Source: Lachnospiraceae bacterium (GTDB lineage Bacteria; Bacillota; Clostridia; Lachnospirales; Lachnospiraceae). From it: DNA of 64,000 bases. The stretch is taken from NCBI GenBank assembly GCA_024692955.1, contig JAILLW010000117.1:57627-121626 (forward strand), written 5' to 3'. The position numbers and the translations under genes were made by a program. The notes under the pieces are model-generated. The model was given only the letters and a program-made list of their open reading frames with translations, had not been told where the DNA came from and searched no databases. Each line of letters begins with the position of its first letter. Positions within the stretch are counted from its first letter, which is position 1. Positions 1 through 9,591 of the stretch are shown here, in pieces.

Positions 1-1722
1 GTTTCCTCGCTTTCCTATACGGCGAAATGCTATCTCACCTGGACAGAGACGATCGACGGGTCCTATTACTATTTCGAGGAACCGGTATTCGTGAAGCTTA
101 ACCCAGGAAAGAAGGCACAGAAGCCCGTTCCGGCACTGAATGATAACGGAAAAGCACTGAAAGCCGGAAAAGACTTTACCGTCCGGTATTATACCGCTGT
201 ATTTAAGAAAGAGAACGACCGGCTTCCCGAGATGGAGGATGATATTACGACGAACTGGGGAAGATATACGCCGGTTGCTGCTCCGAAGGATCCGGGCATA
301 TACTGCGCGGCCGTGACCGGAAAAGGAAACTATACGGGTACGAGGTATTACCGTTTCCATATCGAAAAGGATCTGATCCCGATCTCAAAGGCGCAGATCA
401 CCGGATTCGTAAAGAGTTATGAATATGACGACGGAGATGCGATCTATCAGAACAAGATGGTGCTGAAACGCGGAAAAGACACTCTGGTATCCGGAACGGA
501 TTATTCCTTAAGCTACAGCAACAACCGTGAAGTCGGAACAGCCACGCTGATCATCTACGGAAGAGGCAAATACACCGGGATGGTGAAAAAGACCTATAAG
601 ATCACCGGACTGCCCTTTAAGAAAGCGAAACTCTACGAGTTCCAGAAATCGCTCTCCTATACCGGAAAGCCTCTCTTCCAGACCGCCGCGTTCTTTACCT
701 ATCCGGTAAAGACGGACACCGGGATCGCCTACGTGGATCTCGTCGAGGGCGCTGACTACAAGGTGTCGTACAGCAGGAACATCGAAAAAGGAAAGGCCAC
801 CGTTACCTATACGGGACTGGGGCTTCTGTACGGTTCGGTGAAAAAGACCTTCACGATCAAGGGACTTGACATCAATAAGGCATCAAAGCAGAAACGCCCG
901 ACCGTAAAGGCCGTGATCGAAGGAGGAAATAATGTTCCTTACGCAAAGGGGGGCGTAAAGCCTGCCGTCAGCGTAACTTTCCGGGAACAGCCCCTTGCGG
1001 AAGGCAGGGATTATACAGTAAAATACAGGAACAACCTGAAGCTTGCGGAAGCATCGGGGAAAAACACCGATCCCGCGGTGATCATCACCGGAAAAGGGAA
1101 CTTCGCCGGGAGCATTACGATCCCGTTCTCGATCGTAGAAAGCGACATCGGCAGCCTTTCGATCAACGCTTCCGACGTGGTATACGGCACGAGGGAAAAT
1201 GCGGCCGCGGCGAAAGTGAAGATCACCGACACGACCGGAAAGGCTCTGATCGCGGGCACGGATTATGAGAAAGCCTTTGAATATGCCTTCGAGGAGCCCG
1301 GAAGCGTTGTGAACGCGCAGGGGACCCCGGCAGGAAATAAGGCCGCGGGAGATGCTTTTGATCCTTCGACCGAGTATCCGGCAGCAGGGAGCGTGATCCG
1401 CGTGACCGTGACCGGAAAGGGCAACTACCGGGAAACGATCAGTGCAGTCTACCGGGTGACGACGGCGGACATTTCGAAAGCCGTGATCAAACTGAAGGCC
1501 GGAAAGACCTTTACCTATACGGGCAGCGGGATCGTACCTTCGAAAGAGGATCTTTCCGTTAAGGTCGGAGGAAAAGAACTTACCGATACGGATTATGAGA
1601 TCATTTCCGTAACGAACAACCTGTCGAAAGGAAAAGCGATCCTGACGATCCGCGGGACCGGCCCGAACTACGGCGGAATAAAAACGCAGACCTTCGCGAT
1701 CAACGCGAAATCCATGAAATAG
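1..1722 (+). CDS. C-terminal part of a secreted/surface protein with tandem beta-type repeats (5' truncated by window)
   Basis: Frame 1 is open from base 1 with no start needed (VSSLSYTAKCYLTWTETIDGSYYY...). Repeats of the type GKGNYTGT/GRGKYTGM/GKGNFAGS/GKGNYRET recur about every 90-100 aa. Stop TAG at 1722. Confidence 0.85.
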   Translation, partial: VSSLSYTAKCYLTWTETIDGSYYYFEEPVFVKLNPGKKAQKPVPALNDNGKALKAGKDFTVRYYTAVFKKENDRLPEMEDDITTNWGRYTPVAAPKDPGIYCAAVTGKGNYTGTRYYRFHIEKDLIPISKAQITGFVKSYEYDDGDAIYQNKMVLKRGKDTLVSGTDYSLSYSNNREVGTATLIIYGRGKYTGMVKKTYKITGLPFKKAKLYEFQKSLSYTGKPLFQTAAFFTYPVKTDTGIAYVDLVEGADYKVSYSRNIEKGKATVTYTGLGLLYGSVKKTFTIKGLDINKASKQKRPTVKAVIEGGNNVPYAKGGVKPAVSVTFREQPLAEGRDYTVKYRNNLKLAEASGKNTDPAVIITGKGNFAGSITIPFSIVESDIGSLSINASDVVYGTRENAAAAKVKITDTTGKALIAGTDYEKAFEYAFEEPGSVVNAQGTPAGNKAAGDAFDPSTEYPAAGSVIRVTVTGKGNYRETISAVYRVTTADISKAVIKLKAGKTFTYTGSGIVPSKEDLSVKVGGKELTDTDYEIISVTNNLSKGKAILTIRGTGPNYGGIKTQTFAINAKSMK

Positions 1723-1774
1723 GCGGTTTCCGAACAGAAAGAACGGAATGCCGCCGGTATTAGGAGGCATTCCG

Positions 1775-2809
1775 ATGTCATTCAAAAAAGCGATCACGAT
1801 CATTCTTATCGTAAGTCTTGGTTTACAGCTTACGGGCTGCGGCGTCTTCACGATGTTTAAAAAGGCGGGAGAGGGTCTTGTCGATACAGCCGGAACGAAG
1901 CCGGAAACGACGGCAGAACCGGATCTTTTCCCCTATGACGGAGACGGGATGGATATGCTTCCGAGCCCGACGCCCGAGCCGACGCCCGAGCCGGAGCCGA
2001 CCCCCGAACCCGAGCCGGAGCCGGATCTGCCGGAGGATCCCGGAGAAGAGGATCCCTTCGGGGAGGATTATGCGGAGAACGACCCGGTTCACCTCGTGGA
2101 TGTCGCCAATCCCGGCTGGGACGGCTATTATGCCGCGGAAAACGTTACGGACGGAGGGATCACCTCTTCTCCGGTAAAACTCGAGAAAAAAGATGAACTG
2201 AAGTCCGACTGGATCGACGAGACAAGATGGTCCGCCGAAACGGGGATCGATCTTTCGCCCACGCTTCCCTATCAGGATTCCGGATATTCCTATTATGCCT
2301 ATAACAGTGAAGATGCGATCGGACTGGAAGTCAATGAGTACGATGCCGACGGGCTGATCAAAGAGACCTCGTTCTATGATTTTTCCGCATTCTTGGATCC
2401 TCCGGGCCGCGGGAACGGCCTGTTTTCGGAATTCGCCGATCTGGAGGTTCAGTATGCCGTGATCTCTGAAGAAACCCTTTATGTGGAGATCGGGCATAAT
2501 ACCTACGCGGAGGAACAGCCGCACACCTCGTTCATCGTCGCGCTCGATCCTGCGTCCGGCGAGGTTTACTGGCAGAGCGAAGACCAGGTGGCCGGCGCCT
2601 ATAATTTCATCGTTACGAAAGACGCCGTTATCTGCGGCTACGGCTTTACCGCGGAGCCGGATTATCTGTATATTCTGAACCGTCATAACGGAAAAACCCT
2701 GGAAAAAATGAAGCTTCGGAGCGCGCCCTACTACTTTATCCCGGTGGGCGATTCCGTTCATGTGGTGTGCTATAATACGGTATATGAGTTCGGAGTTACC
2801 GAAGATTAG
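1775..2809 (+). CDS. Putative lipoprotein with Pro-Glu-Thr linker (PEPTPEPEP) and a probable beta-propeller-like C-terminal region
   Basis: The ORF track starts at 1748, but the ATG at 1775 follows AGGAGG. Lipobox LQLTGC is followed by a PTPEPTPEPEPTPEPEPEP linker. Confidence 0.8.
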   Translation: MSFKKAITIILIVSLGLQLTGCGVFTMFKKAGEGLVDTAGTKPETTAEPDLFPYDGDGMDMLPSPTPEPTPEPEPTPEPEPEPDLPEDPGEEDPFGEDYAENDPVHLVDVANPGWDGYYAAENVTDGGITSSPVKLEKKDELKSDWIDETRWSAETGIDLSPTLPYQDSGYSYYAYNSEDAIGLEVNEYDADGLIKETSFYDFSAFLDPPGRGNGLFSEFADLEVQYAVISEETLYVEIGHNTYAEEQPHTSFIVALDPASGEVYWQSEDQVAGAYNFIVTKDAVICGYGFTAEPDYLYILNRHNGKTLEKMKLRSAPYYFIPVGDSVHVVCYNTVYEFGVTED

Positions 2810-2844
2810 GTTTCGGCATATTCACGGGAAAGGGGAAATCGGTT

Positions 2845-3525
2845 ATGGCGATGATCACGAATGACTGGCTTCCGGCCATAAAGACGGAGTTTTCGAAACC
2901 GTATTATAAGGAACTGTTCTCGTTCGTCAAAAAAGAATATGACACAACCGTCATTTATCCTCCGGCGGAGGACATCTTCAACGCGTTTCATTTTACCCCG
3001 CTCCATAAGGTAAAAATCCTGCTTCTCGGGCAGGATCCCTATCATAATGTGAATCAGGCCCACGGGCTTTCTTTCTCGGTTCCACCGGATCAGAAGGAGA
3101 TTCCGCCTTCGCTCCAGAATATCTATAAGGAACTTCATGACGATCTCGGCTGCTATATCCCGAATAACGGATATCTGAAAAAATGGGCGGATCAGGGGGT
3201 TCTGCTCCTTAACACGGTACTGACGGTCCGGGCTCATCAGGCCTATTCCCATCAGGGGCACGGCTGGGAGGAATTCACGGATGCCGTGATCCGCGCGGTG
3301 AACAACGAGGATCGTCCGATCGTATATTTTCTATGGGGAAAGCCTGCCCAGCAGAAGATCCCGATGCTTACGAATCCGAAGCACCTGATCCTGACCGCTC
3401 CCCATCCGAGTCCGCTCTCGGCCTACCGGGGCTTTTTCGGCTGCCGCCATTTCAGCAGAGCGAACGCTTTCCTAGAAGAGCACGGCGTGGAACCTGTGGA
3501 CTGGCAGATTGAAAACGTGATATAA
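2845..3525 (+). CDS. ung: Uracil-DNA glycosylase, family 1
   Basis: Motifs LLLGQDPYHNVNQAHGLSFSVP and LTAPHPSPLSAYRGFFGCRHFSRAN are diagnostic of family 1 UDG. Confidence 0.97.
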   Translation: MAMITNDWLPAIKTEFSKPYYKELFSFVKKEYDTTVIYPPAEDIFNAFHFTPLHKVKILLLGQDPYHNVNQAHGLSFSVPPDQKEIPPSLQNIYKELHDDLGCYIPNNGYLKKWADQGVLLLNTVLTVRAHQAYSHQGHGWEEFTDAVIRAVNNEDRPIVYFLWGKPAQQKIPMLTNPKHLILTAPHPSPLSAYRGFFGCRHFSRANAFLEEHGVEPVDWQIENVI

Positions 3526-3535
3526 TATATTGATT

Positions 3536-4579
3536 ATGCAAACGAGACTTTTTACAAGATCCATAGCGTATCTTCGGGGCTTCTGTCTGCTTACGGCAGT
3601 TCTCCTTCTGCTTTCCGGCTGCGGTGTCCTTTCCGGCATCGGAAAGAGCGGAGACGGCGCCGGAAGCGATACCTCGAAAGAAGAGAGCGGCGGTACGAAA
3701 AACCCGGCTCCCGGAAACTTCGGATCGGAAAATGCCGGCGGATCTTCCTCCGGCAGCTCCTGGGACTTTTCCGGAAAGGAAAAAAAGTACCCGAAGGTCA
3801 CCCATGACAATCTTCCGAAAAAGGACTACATCGGAAGGGATGATGACCTTCTTGCCGTCAATCCCGAGGCCCTCGAAGCATTAATAAGAAACAATGCGGA
3901 GTATCCGCAGATCAACTGGGACCATATGTACTCCCTGAAAGGACATGAGGAAGTCATAGTCTGCTCGGAAGCCTTCCGGTACGAGGATCAGACCTATGTG
4001 CTCTTTGCCATAGAGAATACCGGAAAAAAAGAAATCCTTGCGGATGCGGATATCTATGTGGTCGACGCGAAGGGGGACGTCGCAGGGGCCTATTCCACCA
4101 CGGGATACCGGGTCGGCGCGGAGAACGGCACCTATTCCCTGCTCTACCTCTTTGACTATGAAAGCAGGGATTTCAATATCCGGTATTATCTGAACGGTTA
4201 TTATTACCCGGCGGATCCGGAATATGACTTTGAATATGAGGTGGAGGATGATTTCGATCTTTCCAATCCGGATTATATTACCTACCATTTCCGGATCACG
4301 AATACCGGTCCCAAATCCTTCCGGCTGGGCGGCGAAAATGTCTATGTGCTGGACAAAAAGGGAGATGTGATCGGATTCCGGGAGAAGATGTACGAAGCCT
4401 CCAATTATGAGAACGGACACAATCTGAAACACGGGGAAAGCTTTGAAGACGCAATGATCTTCTACGGACTGAATGACAAGCGCAAACAGATCGGCGCAGC
4501 ACTCTTCTGCAGCTATACGGACTTTGTGGAAGGGGAAGAAGAGCCCGGGCCGGAAACGGTGGAGCACGGCAATAAATAG
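3536..4579 (+). CDS. Putative lipoprotein
   Basis: Lipobox LLSGCGVL after a hydrophobic signal. The ORF track start at 3530 is TTG; ATG at 3536 is the alternative. Confidence 0.75.
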   Translation: MQTRLFTRSIAYLRGFCLLTAVLLLLSGCGVLSGIGKSGDGAGSDTSKEESGGTKNPAPGNFGSENAGGSSSGSSWDFSGKEKKYPKVTHDNLPKKDYIGRDDDLLAVNPEALEALIRNNAEYPQINWDHMYSLKGHEEVIVCSEAFRYEDQTYVLFAIENTGKKEILADADIYVVDAKGDVAGAYSTTGYRVGAENGTYSLLYLFDYESRDFNIRYYLNGYYYPADPEYDFEYEVEDDFDLSNPDYITYHFRITNTGPKSFRLGGENVYVLDKKGDVIGFREKMYEASNYENGHNLKHGESFEDAMIFYGLNDKRKQIGAALFCSYTDFVEGEEEPGPETVEHGNK

Positions 4580-4600
4580 GGCATATAAGGGGACCGGAAT

Positions 4601-5305
4601 ATGGAATATATGGTTGAACTGCAGCACCTCACAAAGGTTTATGAAAAGACACACGCTCCCGCCGTGCGCGATGTTTCCCTGATCCTTCCCAGAGGGAGGA
4701 TCATCGGACTGCTCGGACCCAACGGAAGCGGAAAGACGACGCTCATCAAGATGCTGAACGGCCTTCTTAAGCCGAATGCCGGACGGATCCTTTTTATGGG
4801 AGCGCCCATCGGCGTAGAGACCAAAAAGCACTTCGCCTATCTGCCGGACAGGACCTATCTTCATGATGCCCAGAAGATATCGGATGTGCTTCTGATGTTC
4901 CGGGATTTCTATGAGGATTTCGATCTTAACCGGGCGATGGAGATGCTGAACAATCTGAAAGTGGATCCTTCAAGACGCCTTCAGACTCTTTCCAAGGGTA
5001 CAAAGGAAAAGGTCCAGCTGATCCTTGTCATGAGCAGGCGGGCGGACCTTTATATCCTGGATGAACCCATCGCCGGAGTGGATCCGGCAGCGAGGGATTA
5101 TATCCTGCATACCATCGTTTCCCATCATTCCGGCAATTCCTCCGTACTGATCTCCACCCATCTCATCAGCGATGTTGAGCCCGTGCTCGATGATGTGATC
5201 TTTTTAAGAAACGGCGGCGTTCTTCTTTATGATTCCGCGGAGCATATCCGCCAAAGCAACGGAAAATCCGTGGACGGCTATTTCAGGGAGGTGTTCGCAT
5301 GCTAG
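4601..5305 (+). CDS. ABC transporter ATP-binding protein
   Basis: Walker A GPNGSGKTT, signature-like LSKGTKEK, Walker B LYILDEP. Confidence 0.95.
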   Translation: MEYMVELQHLTKVYEKTHAPAVRDVSLILPRGRIIGLLGPNGSGKTTLIKMLNGLLKPNAGRILFMGAPIGVETKKHFAYLPDRTYLHDAQKISDVLLMFRDFYEDFDLNRAMEMLNNLKVDPSRRLQTLSKGTKEKVQLILVMSRRADLYILDEPIAGVDPAARDYILHTIVSHHSGNSSVLISTHLISDVEPVLDDVIFLRNGGVLLYDSAEHIRQSNGKSVDGYFREVFAC

Positions 5306-6168
5306 GAAAACTTCTTCGCTATGAGTGGAAAAGCGTCTGGAAAGTGGAGACGTTTCTTGCGGCGATCCTGCTTGTTTTTTCGCTGGCCGAGGCACTGACG
5401 CTTCAGACCCCGATGTATGCCAATCTGTTTCTGGATCAGAAAGATTTGCCGGACGGACTGAAGGCCTTTGCCATTTTTACGATCATGGGGGGCGCGATGG
5501 CCATGATCCTTATGTGCACCGTCGCGGGCTATATCAGCGTGATCTATTTCGGGGTGCGGTATTTCAGGTCGATGTTCGGGGACGAAGGATACCTTACCCA
5601 TACCCTTCCGGTGAGCAAAAAGACCCTGATGGCGTCGAAGTATCTGACGGCAGTGATCTGGCAGATCCTGATCTCCGTTACCATCGGTGTCTGCGTTCTG
5701 ATCATCGGAGCATCCGTTGTTCTTCTGCAGCTCAGGAACGGGGTGCCGCTTTCGAAGGTCCTTGAGGGGATCATGGAGGCTTATGAATCGCTGTTCGAAA
5801 ATACGGGAGTCCTCGTCCATATGCTCATAGCGATCTTCCTGAGATCGACCATTCAGCCGGTGGTTCTGGTCGCTACCCTTTTCGGAGCGCTTTCCATCGG
5901 ACAGCTTTTCAATAAGCAGAGGGGATTCTGGGGTGTTGTAATGTATTTTGCCATCAACTTTGCCACCGGCCTGATCGGCGGGATCTTCCGGGGGATCGGG
6001 AATGTCCTTATGATAGATTCCATTTCCGGATGGGATGACCCTTTCGAGCACTTTGGCTCGTGGCTGTTCTTTTCGGTGGATCTTTCCCTTGTCATATCGC
6101 TTTTGGTGGCGGTGGGACTTACCATATTTGCGCATCATATCATTTCAGAGAAGCTGAACCTTCAGTAA
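5299..6168 (+). CDS. ABC transporter permease (ABC-2 like)
   Basis: Multi-span hydrophobic protein; start overlaps the end of the ATPase gene. Confidence 0.85.
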   Translation: MLGKLLRYEWKSVWKVETFLAAILLVFSLAEALTLQTPMYANLFLDQKDLPDGLKAFAIFTIMGGAMAMILMCTVAGYISVIYFGVRYFRSMFGDEGYLTHTLPVSKKTLMASKYLTAVIWQILISVTIGVCVLIIGASVVLLQLRNGVPLSKVLEGIMEAYESLFENTGVLVHMLIAIFLRSTIQPVVLVATLFGALSIGQLFNKQRGFWGVVMYFAINFATGLIGGIFRGIGNVLMIDSISGWDDPFEHFGSWLFFSVDLSLVISLLVAVGLTIFAHHIISEKLNLQ

Positions 6169-6189
6169 GGAAGCATAAGAGAACCGGAT

Positions 6190-9100
6190 ATGAATGAAAA
6201 CGGTAAAAGAGTCGCGCTGCTGATAGGGCAGGCAGACGAAGAATTTCAGACCAGATTTCTTGACGGGTTTCTTAAAAAAGCAAAGGCGTCCGGTCTTGGC
6301 GTCTTTGTTTTCAATATGTGCAAGGAGTATCAGAATACCGCGCTTCGCGAAAGAGGGGATTCTTCCGTTTTCGATCTGATCGACTACGATCATTACGACG
6401 GGGTCGTGGTGCTTGCCGACACGATCCAGACGGAAGGACTCCTTGAGAGGCTCGAAGAGCGAATCCATAAAGAGTTCCGCGGAAGCGTTCTTTTCGTGGA
6501 CGGTGAGAGCCGTTATTTCAAAGAACTCTGGACGGATTCCGAAAACCCGATGAGGGCATTGACCGAATATCTCATAGAGGACTGCGGCTACAGGGATTTC
6601 GCATTTTTAAACGGCAAGGAATGGCACTCTCATTCAAAAGAAAGGCTGAGGGTCTTCAGGACGACACTGGAGGCTCACGGGCTCATCCTTCCGGAAGAAC
6701 GGATCTACAACGGTGATTTCTGGTATACCAGCGGGGATCTTCTGGCAGGAAGGATCACGGACTCCGGAGAGGAGCTTCCGGAGATCATCGTCTGTGCGAA
6801 TGACATGATGGCCGTCGGACTGGCGGGAGGACTTATAAGAGCCGGTACCAGGATACCGGAGGACATCGGTGTGGCGGGATTTGACTCCTCCGTCGAGGGG
6901 CGAAGAAGCCCGAAGCTGATCACGAGCGTACGCCTTAATGCCGTAAAAACGGGTGAATGCGCGTTGGAATCCATTCTGCTGATGATGGAAGGCAAAGAGC
7001 CGGCAGAATGCACTGATACCGACCCGGTACTTTTTTTCGGTGAGACTACGAGAGAATCCAAAAAGAACCCGGGAACGGTTTCCGGGATGGACCGGCGCCG
7101 CGGCTGGCCTACGATCGAATCCTCCGTGAGCTATTCTTCGGTGCACAATACCTTTGATGCGGATATTCTGAACCAGTTTGATCTGGAGGGATTTCTTACC
7201 ACCTTTTTCGATTATCTTTCCCAGATGGATGCCGTACGATACTTTGATATGGTACTGGATTCCCGCTGGATCAATCCGGATCCCGCCAATGAGATGACCT
7301 TTAAGGGAGAATTGTCGGATCAGCTTCTGCATGCCGTTTTTTATGATTCGGAGAAGATCACCCAAAGCGGCTACAGCCTTACGGAGTTTTTCGACAGAAA
7401 GGAACTTCTTCCGAATCTCGGCAGCAGACAGGAAAAGACGGAAGCGATCTTCTTTTCTCCGCTGTTTTCCGAGGACAAGCGTTTCGGCTATGTGGCCATC
7501 ACCTTCAAAGAAGGCTCCATGGGATATGCCGTGACCGGTTATGAAGGAGGGATCCACGGCTATGATATTGAATACGCAAGGCTCGTCAGTGCGATATCAA
7601 GAGGTCTTGAAGGCCTGATCCGTACTCTGATCTTCCGTGAAATGCTCCGGAGAGACGAGGAAATGCGGTCCGTGATCCGTCAGGTGAAGGAAGAAAGCCG
7701 GGAGGCAAGGAGTCTGAACGAACTTACTCCGGAGGAGAAAAAGGAATATGCCGAGGTGATGAGGGTCCTCGACCAGAACCTCTTTCATTATCATTTCCAG
7801 CCCATTGTGGACACGAAGACCGGCGGAATCTATTCCTATGAGGCTCTGATGCGGACAGACAGCGCCCTTCCGCTCAACCCTCTGAAAGTCCTCAGATATG
7901 CGGAACTGGCAAACCGCCTCAGCGATGTGGAAAAGGCGACATTCCTGAACGTGCTCGGCTATATGGAGGAGGAACCTCTCTTTAAAGAGCGGGCAATGTT
8001 CATCAACAGTATTCCCGGTATCCGTATCAACAAAGCCGATACGGCCCGGATCGAAAAGCTTCTGATGAAGCATTCCCGGCATGTGGTGGTGGAATTCACG
8101 GAGCAGGCGGAACTTGGCGATAAGGAGCTTTTTGATCTGAAAGAAAGGATCAAACGGATGGGAGTGGGGATCGCTCTCGATGATTACGGTACCGGCTATT
8201 CAAATGTAAACAATCTGCTCAGATATGTACCGAATATCGTAAAGATCGACCGGGCACTTCTTTCAAATATCGAGAACAGCGCACAGAAGCAGCATTTTGT
8301 GCGCGAGATCATTGATTTCTGCCATGAGAACGGCATTCTGGCACTGGCCGAAGGCGTGGAGACATCGGAGGAGCTCAGGATGGTGATCCTTTTCGGTGCG
8401 GATCTGATCCAGGGATACTATACCGGACGCCCCGCGCCGGAGCTTCTGAGTTCTCTGGATGACGATATCAGACGGGAGATCCGAAGGTATCATCAGGAGC
8501 GGCTGGACGGCTACAGAAGGTCCGTCTATGTGGCCGGCAGGACCAACCGGGTGCTGATGAGCACCCTGATCAAGGACCGGGTGGATGAGATCGTGATCGG
8601 AGAAGGGAGGATGACCTACCGGGACATCCGGTTCATCGGCATTCCGGGACAGGAGGCCGGCATCCGCATTGATGTGGCGGAAGGCTATGAAGGTACCATT
8701 GCCCTGGAGAACGTCAGGCTGGAAGGAAGAAGGAACCGGCCTTGCATCACCGTATCCCAGAACAGCCGTCTTACGATCATCCTGGACGGAGAGAACAGTC
8801 TGAACGGAGGCGGGATCGAAGTTGAAGAAGGCGGAGAATTACAGTTTGAAGGAGACGGGAAACTGAGCATCCGCGTGGATGCCGAAGAGTATTTCGCCAT
8901 CGGAGCGGGCCTTGAAAGCCGTCACGGAAAACTGATCTTTTCACATCACGGGGAGATCGATATCGATGCTACCGGAACGGACGGCATAGCGATAGGCTCC
9001 GGAAAGGGCGGCTCAATTGAACTGAGGCACGGACGCTACCGGATCAAACAGGCCGGAAACCGCGGAGTATCCTTCGGCTCCTTTGAGGGAAACGAAGAAA

Positions 9101-9591
9101 TCCTTGTGAAGGGAAGCGATATCTCAACGGATATTTCCCTCTCGGAGTATGTATGCTTCGGCTCTCTTTACGGAAATACCGAGGTGCATACCGAACGGTC
9201 TCTGCTTCAGTGCTATGCCACGGCGGGCAGCATGAGTTGCTTCGGTACGGTCAAAGGAGAGAAGGCGAAGATCTTCATCCATGACGCGAATGTGAGGATG
9301 GATATGAAGGCCGACCGGTCCACCGGGATCGGGGCTCTGGAAGGGGAAACCGAACTCTACGTGGATCACGGCGGCGTAAGGATCATCATCGACGGGGAAA
9401 AGGCGCTGGCTTTCGGCGGATATGACGACCGCACGAAGATGGAGTTTGTCTATGCGGATGTCCGGGTAGACCTTCAGACCCTTGAGAACCGGGATACTTA
9501 CGCGAAACTCGAAAACATTAAGATAAAGGGCGGCCGGAGCCGCCTGTATATCAATGATCTGGAATACGAAAGGGAGCTTACTTCACCCTGA
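6190..9591 (+). CDS. Multidomain signalling protein: LacI-type periplasmic-binding fold, GAF-like linker, EAL domain, C-terminal beta-solenoid-like repeats
   Basis: N-terminus resembles a LacI/PBP-1 sensor (IIVCANDMMAVGLAGGLIRAGTRIPEDIGVAGFDSS) without an HTH. EAL motifs: YEALMR, FINS, VEFTEQ, LDDYGTGYSN, VKIDRALL, LAEGVET, IQGYYTGRP. C-terminus has about 7 repeats of 27-30 aa. Confidence 0.9.
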   Translation: MNENGKRVALLIGQADEEFQTRFLDGFLKKAKASGLGVFVFNMCKEYQNTALRERGDSSVFDLIDYDHYDGVVVLADTIQTEGLLERLEERIHKEFRGSVLFVDGESRYFKELWTDSENPMRALTEYLIEDCGYRDFAFLNGKEWHSHSKERLRVFRTTLEAHGLILPEERIYNGDFWYTSGDLLAGRITDSGEELPEIIVCANDMMAVGLAGGLIRAGTRIPEDIGVAGFDSSVEGRRSPKLITSVRLNAVKTGECALESILLMMEGKEPAECTDTDPVLFFGETTRESKKNPGTVSGMDRRRGWPTIESSVSYSSVHNTFDADILNQFDLEGFLTTFFDYLSQMDAVRYFDMVLDSRWINPDPANEMTFKGELSDQLLHAVFYDSEKITQSGYSLTEFFDRKELLPNLGSRQEKTEAIFFSPLFSEDKRFGYVAITFKEGSMGYAVTGYEGGIHGYDIEYARLVSAISRGLEGLIRTLIFREMLRRDEEMRSVIRQVKEESREARSLNELTPEEKKEYAEVMRVLDQNLFHYHFQPIVDTKTGGIYSYEALMRTDSALPLNPLKVLRYAELANRLSDVEKATFLNVLGYMEEEPLFKERAMFINSIPGIRINKADTARIEKLLMKHSRHVVVEFTEQAELGDKELFDLKERIKRMGVGIALDDYGTGYSNVNNLLRYVPNIVKIDRALLSNIENSAQKQHFVREIIDFCHENGILALAEGVETSEELRMVILFGADLIQGYYTGRPAPELLSSLDDDIRREIRRYHQERLDGYRRSVYVAGRTNRVLMSTLIKDRVDEIVIGEGRMTYRDIRFIGIPGQEAGIRIDVAEGYEGTIALENVRLEGRRNRPCITVSQNSRLTIILDGENSLNGGGIEVEEGGELQFEGDGKLSIRVDAEEYFAIGAGLESRHGKLIFSHHGEIDIDATGTDGIAIGSGKGGSIELRHGRYRIKQAGNRGVSFGSFEGNEEILVKGSDISTDISLSEYVCFGSLYGNTEVHTERSLLQCYATAGSMSCFGTVKGEKAKIFIHDANVRMDMKADRSTGIGALEGETELYVDHGGVRIIIDGEKALAFGGYDDRTKMEFVYADVRVDLQTLENRDTYAKLENIKIKGGRSRLYINDLEYERELTSP
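8887..9510 (+). repeat. Seven degenerate ~27-30 aa repeats (predicted beta-solenoid) within the EAL protein
   Basis: Aligned by eye: FAIGAGLESRHG.., IAIGSGKGGS.., VSFGSFEGNE.., VCFGSLYGNT.., SCFGTVKGEK.., TGIGALEGET.., LAFGGYDDRT.. Confidence 0.65.

Noticed and set aside
1818-2177. 119 aa Arg/Pro-rich ORF overlapping the lipoprotein gene
   Set aside because: Alternate-frame reading of the PTPEPEP linker; no start signal.
3530-3535. TTG start for the second lipoprotein as something unusual
   Set aside because: ATG two codons downstream gives the same protein; ordinary start ambiguity.
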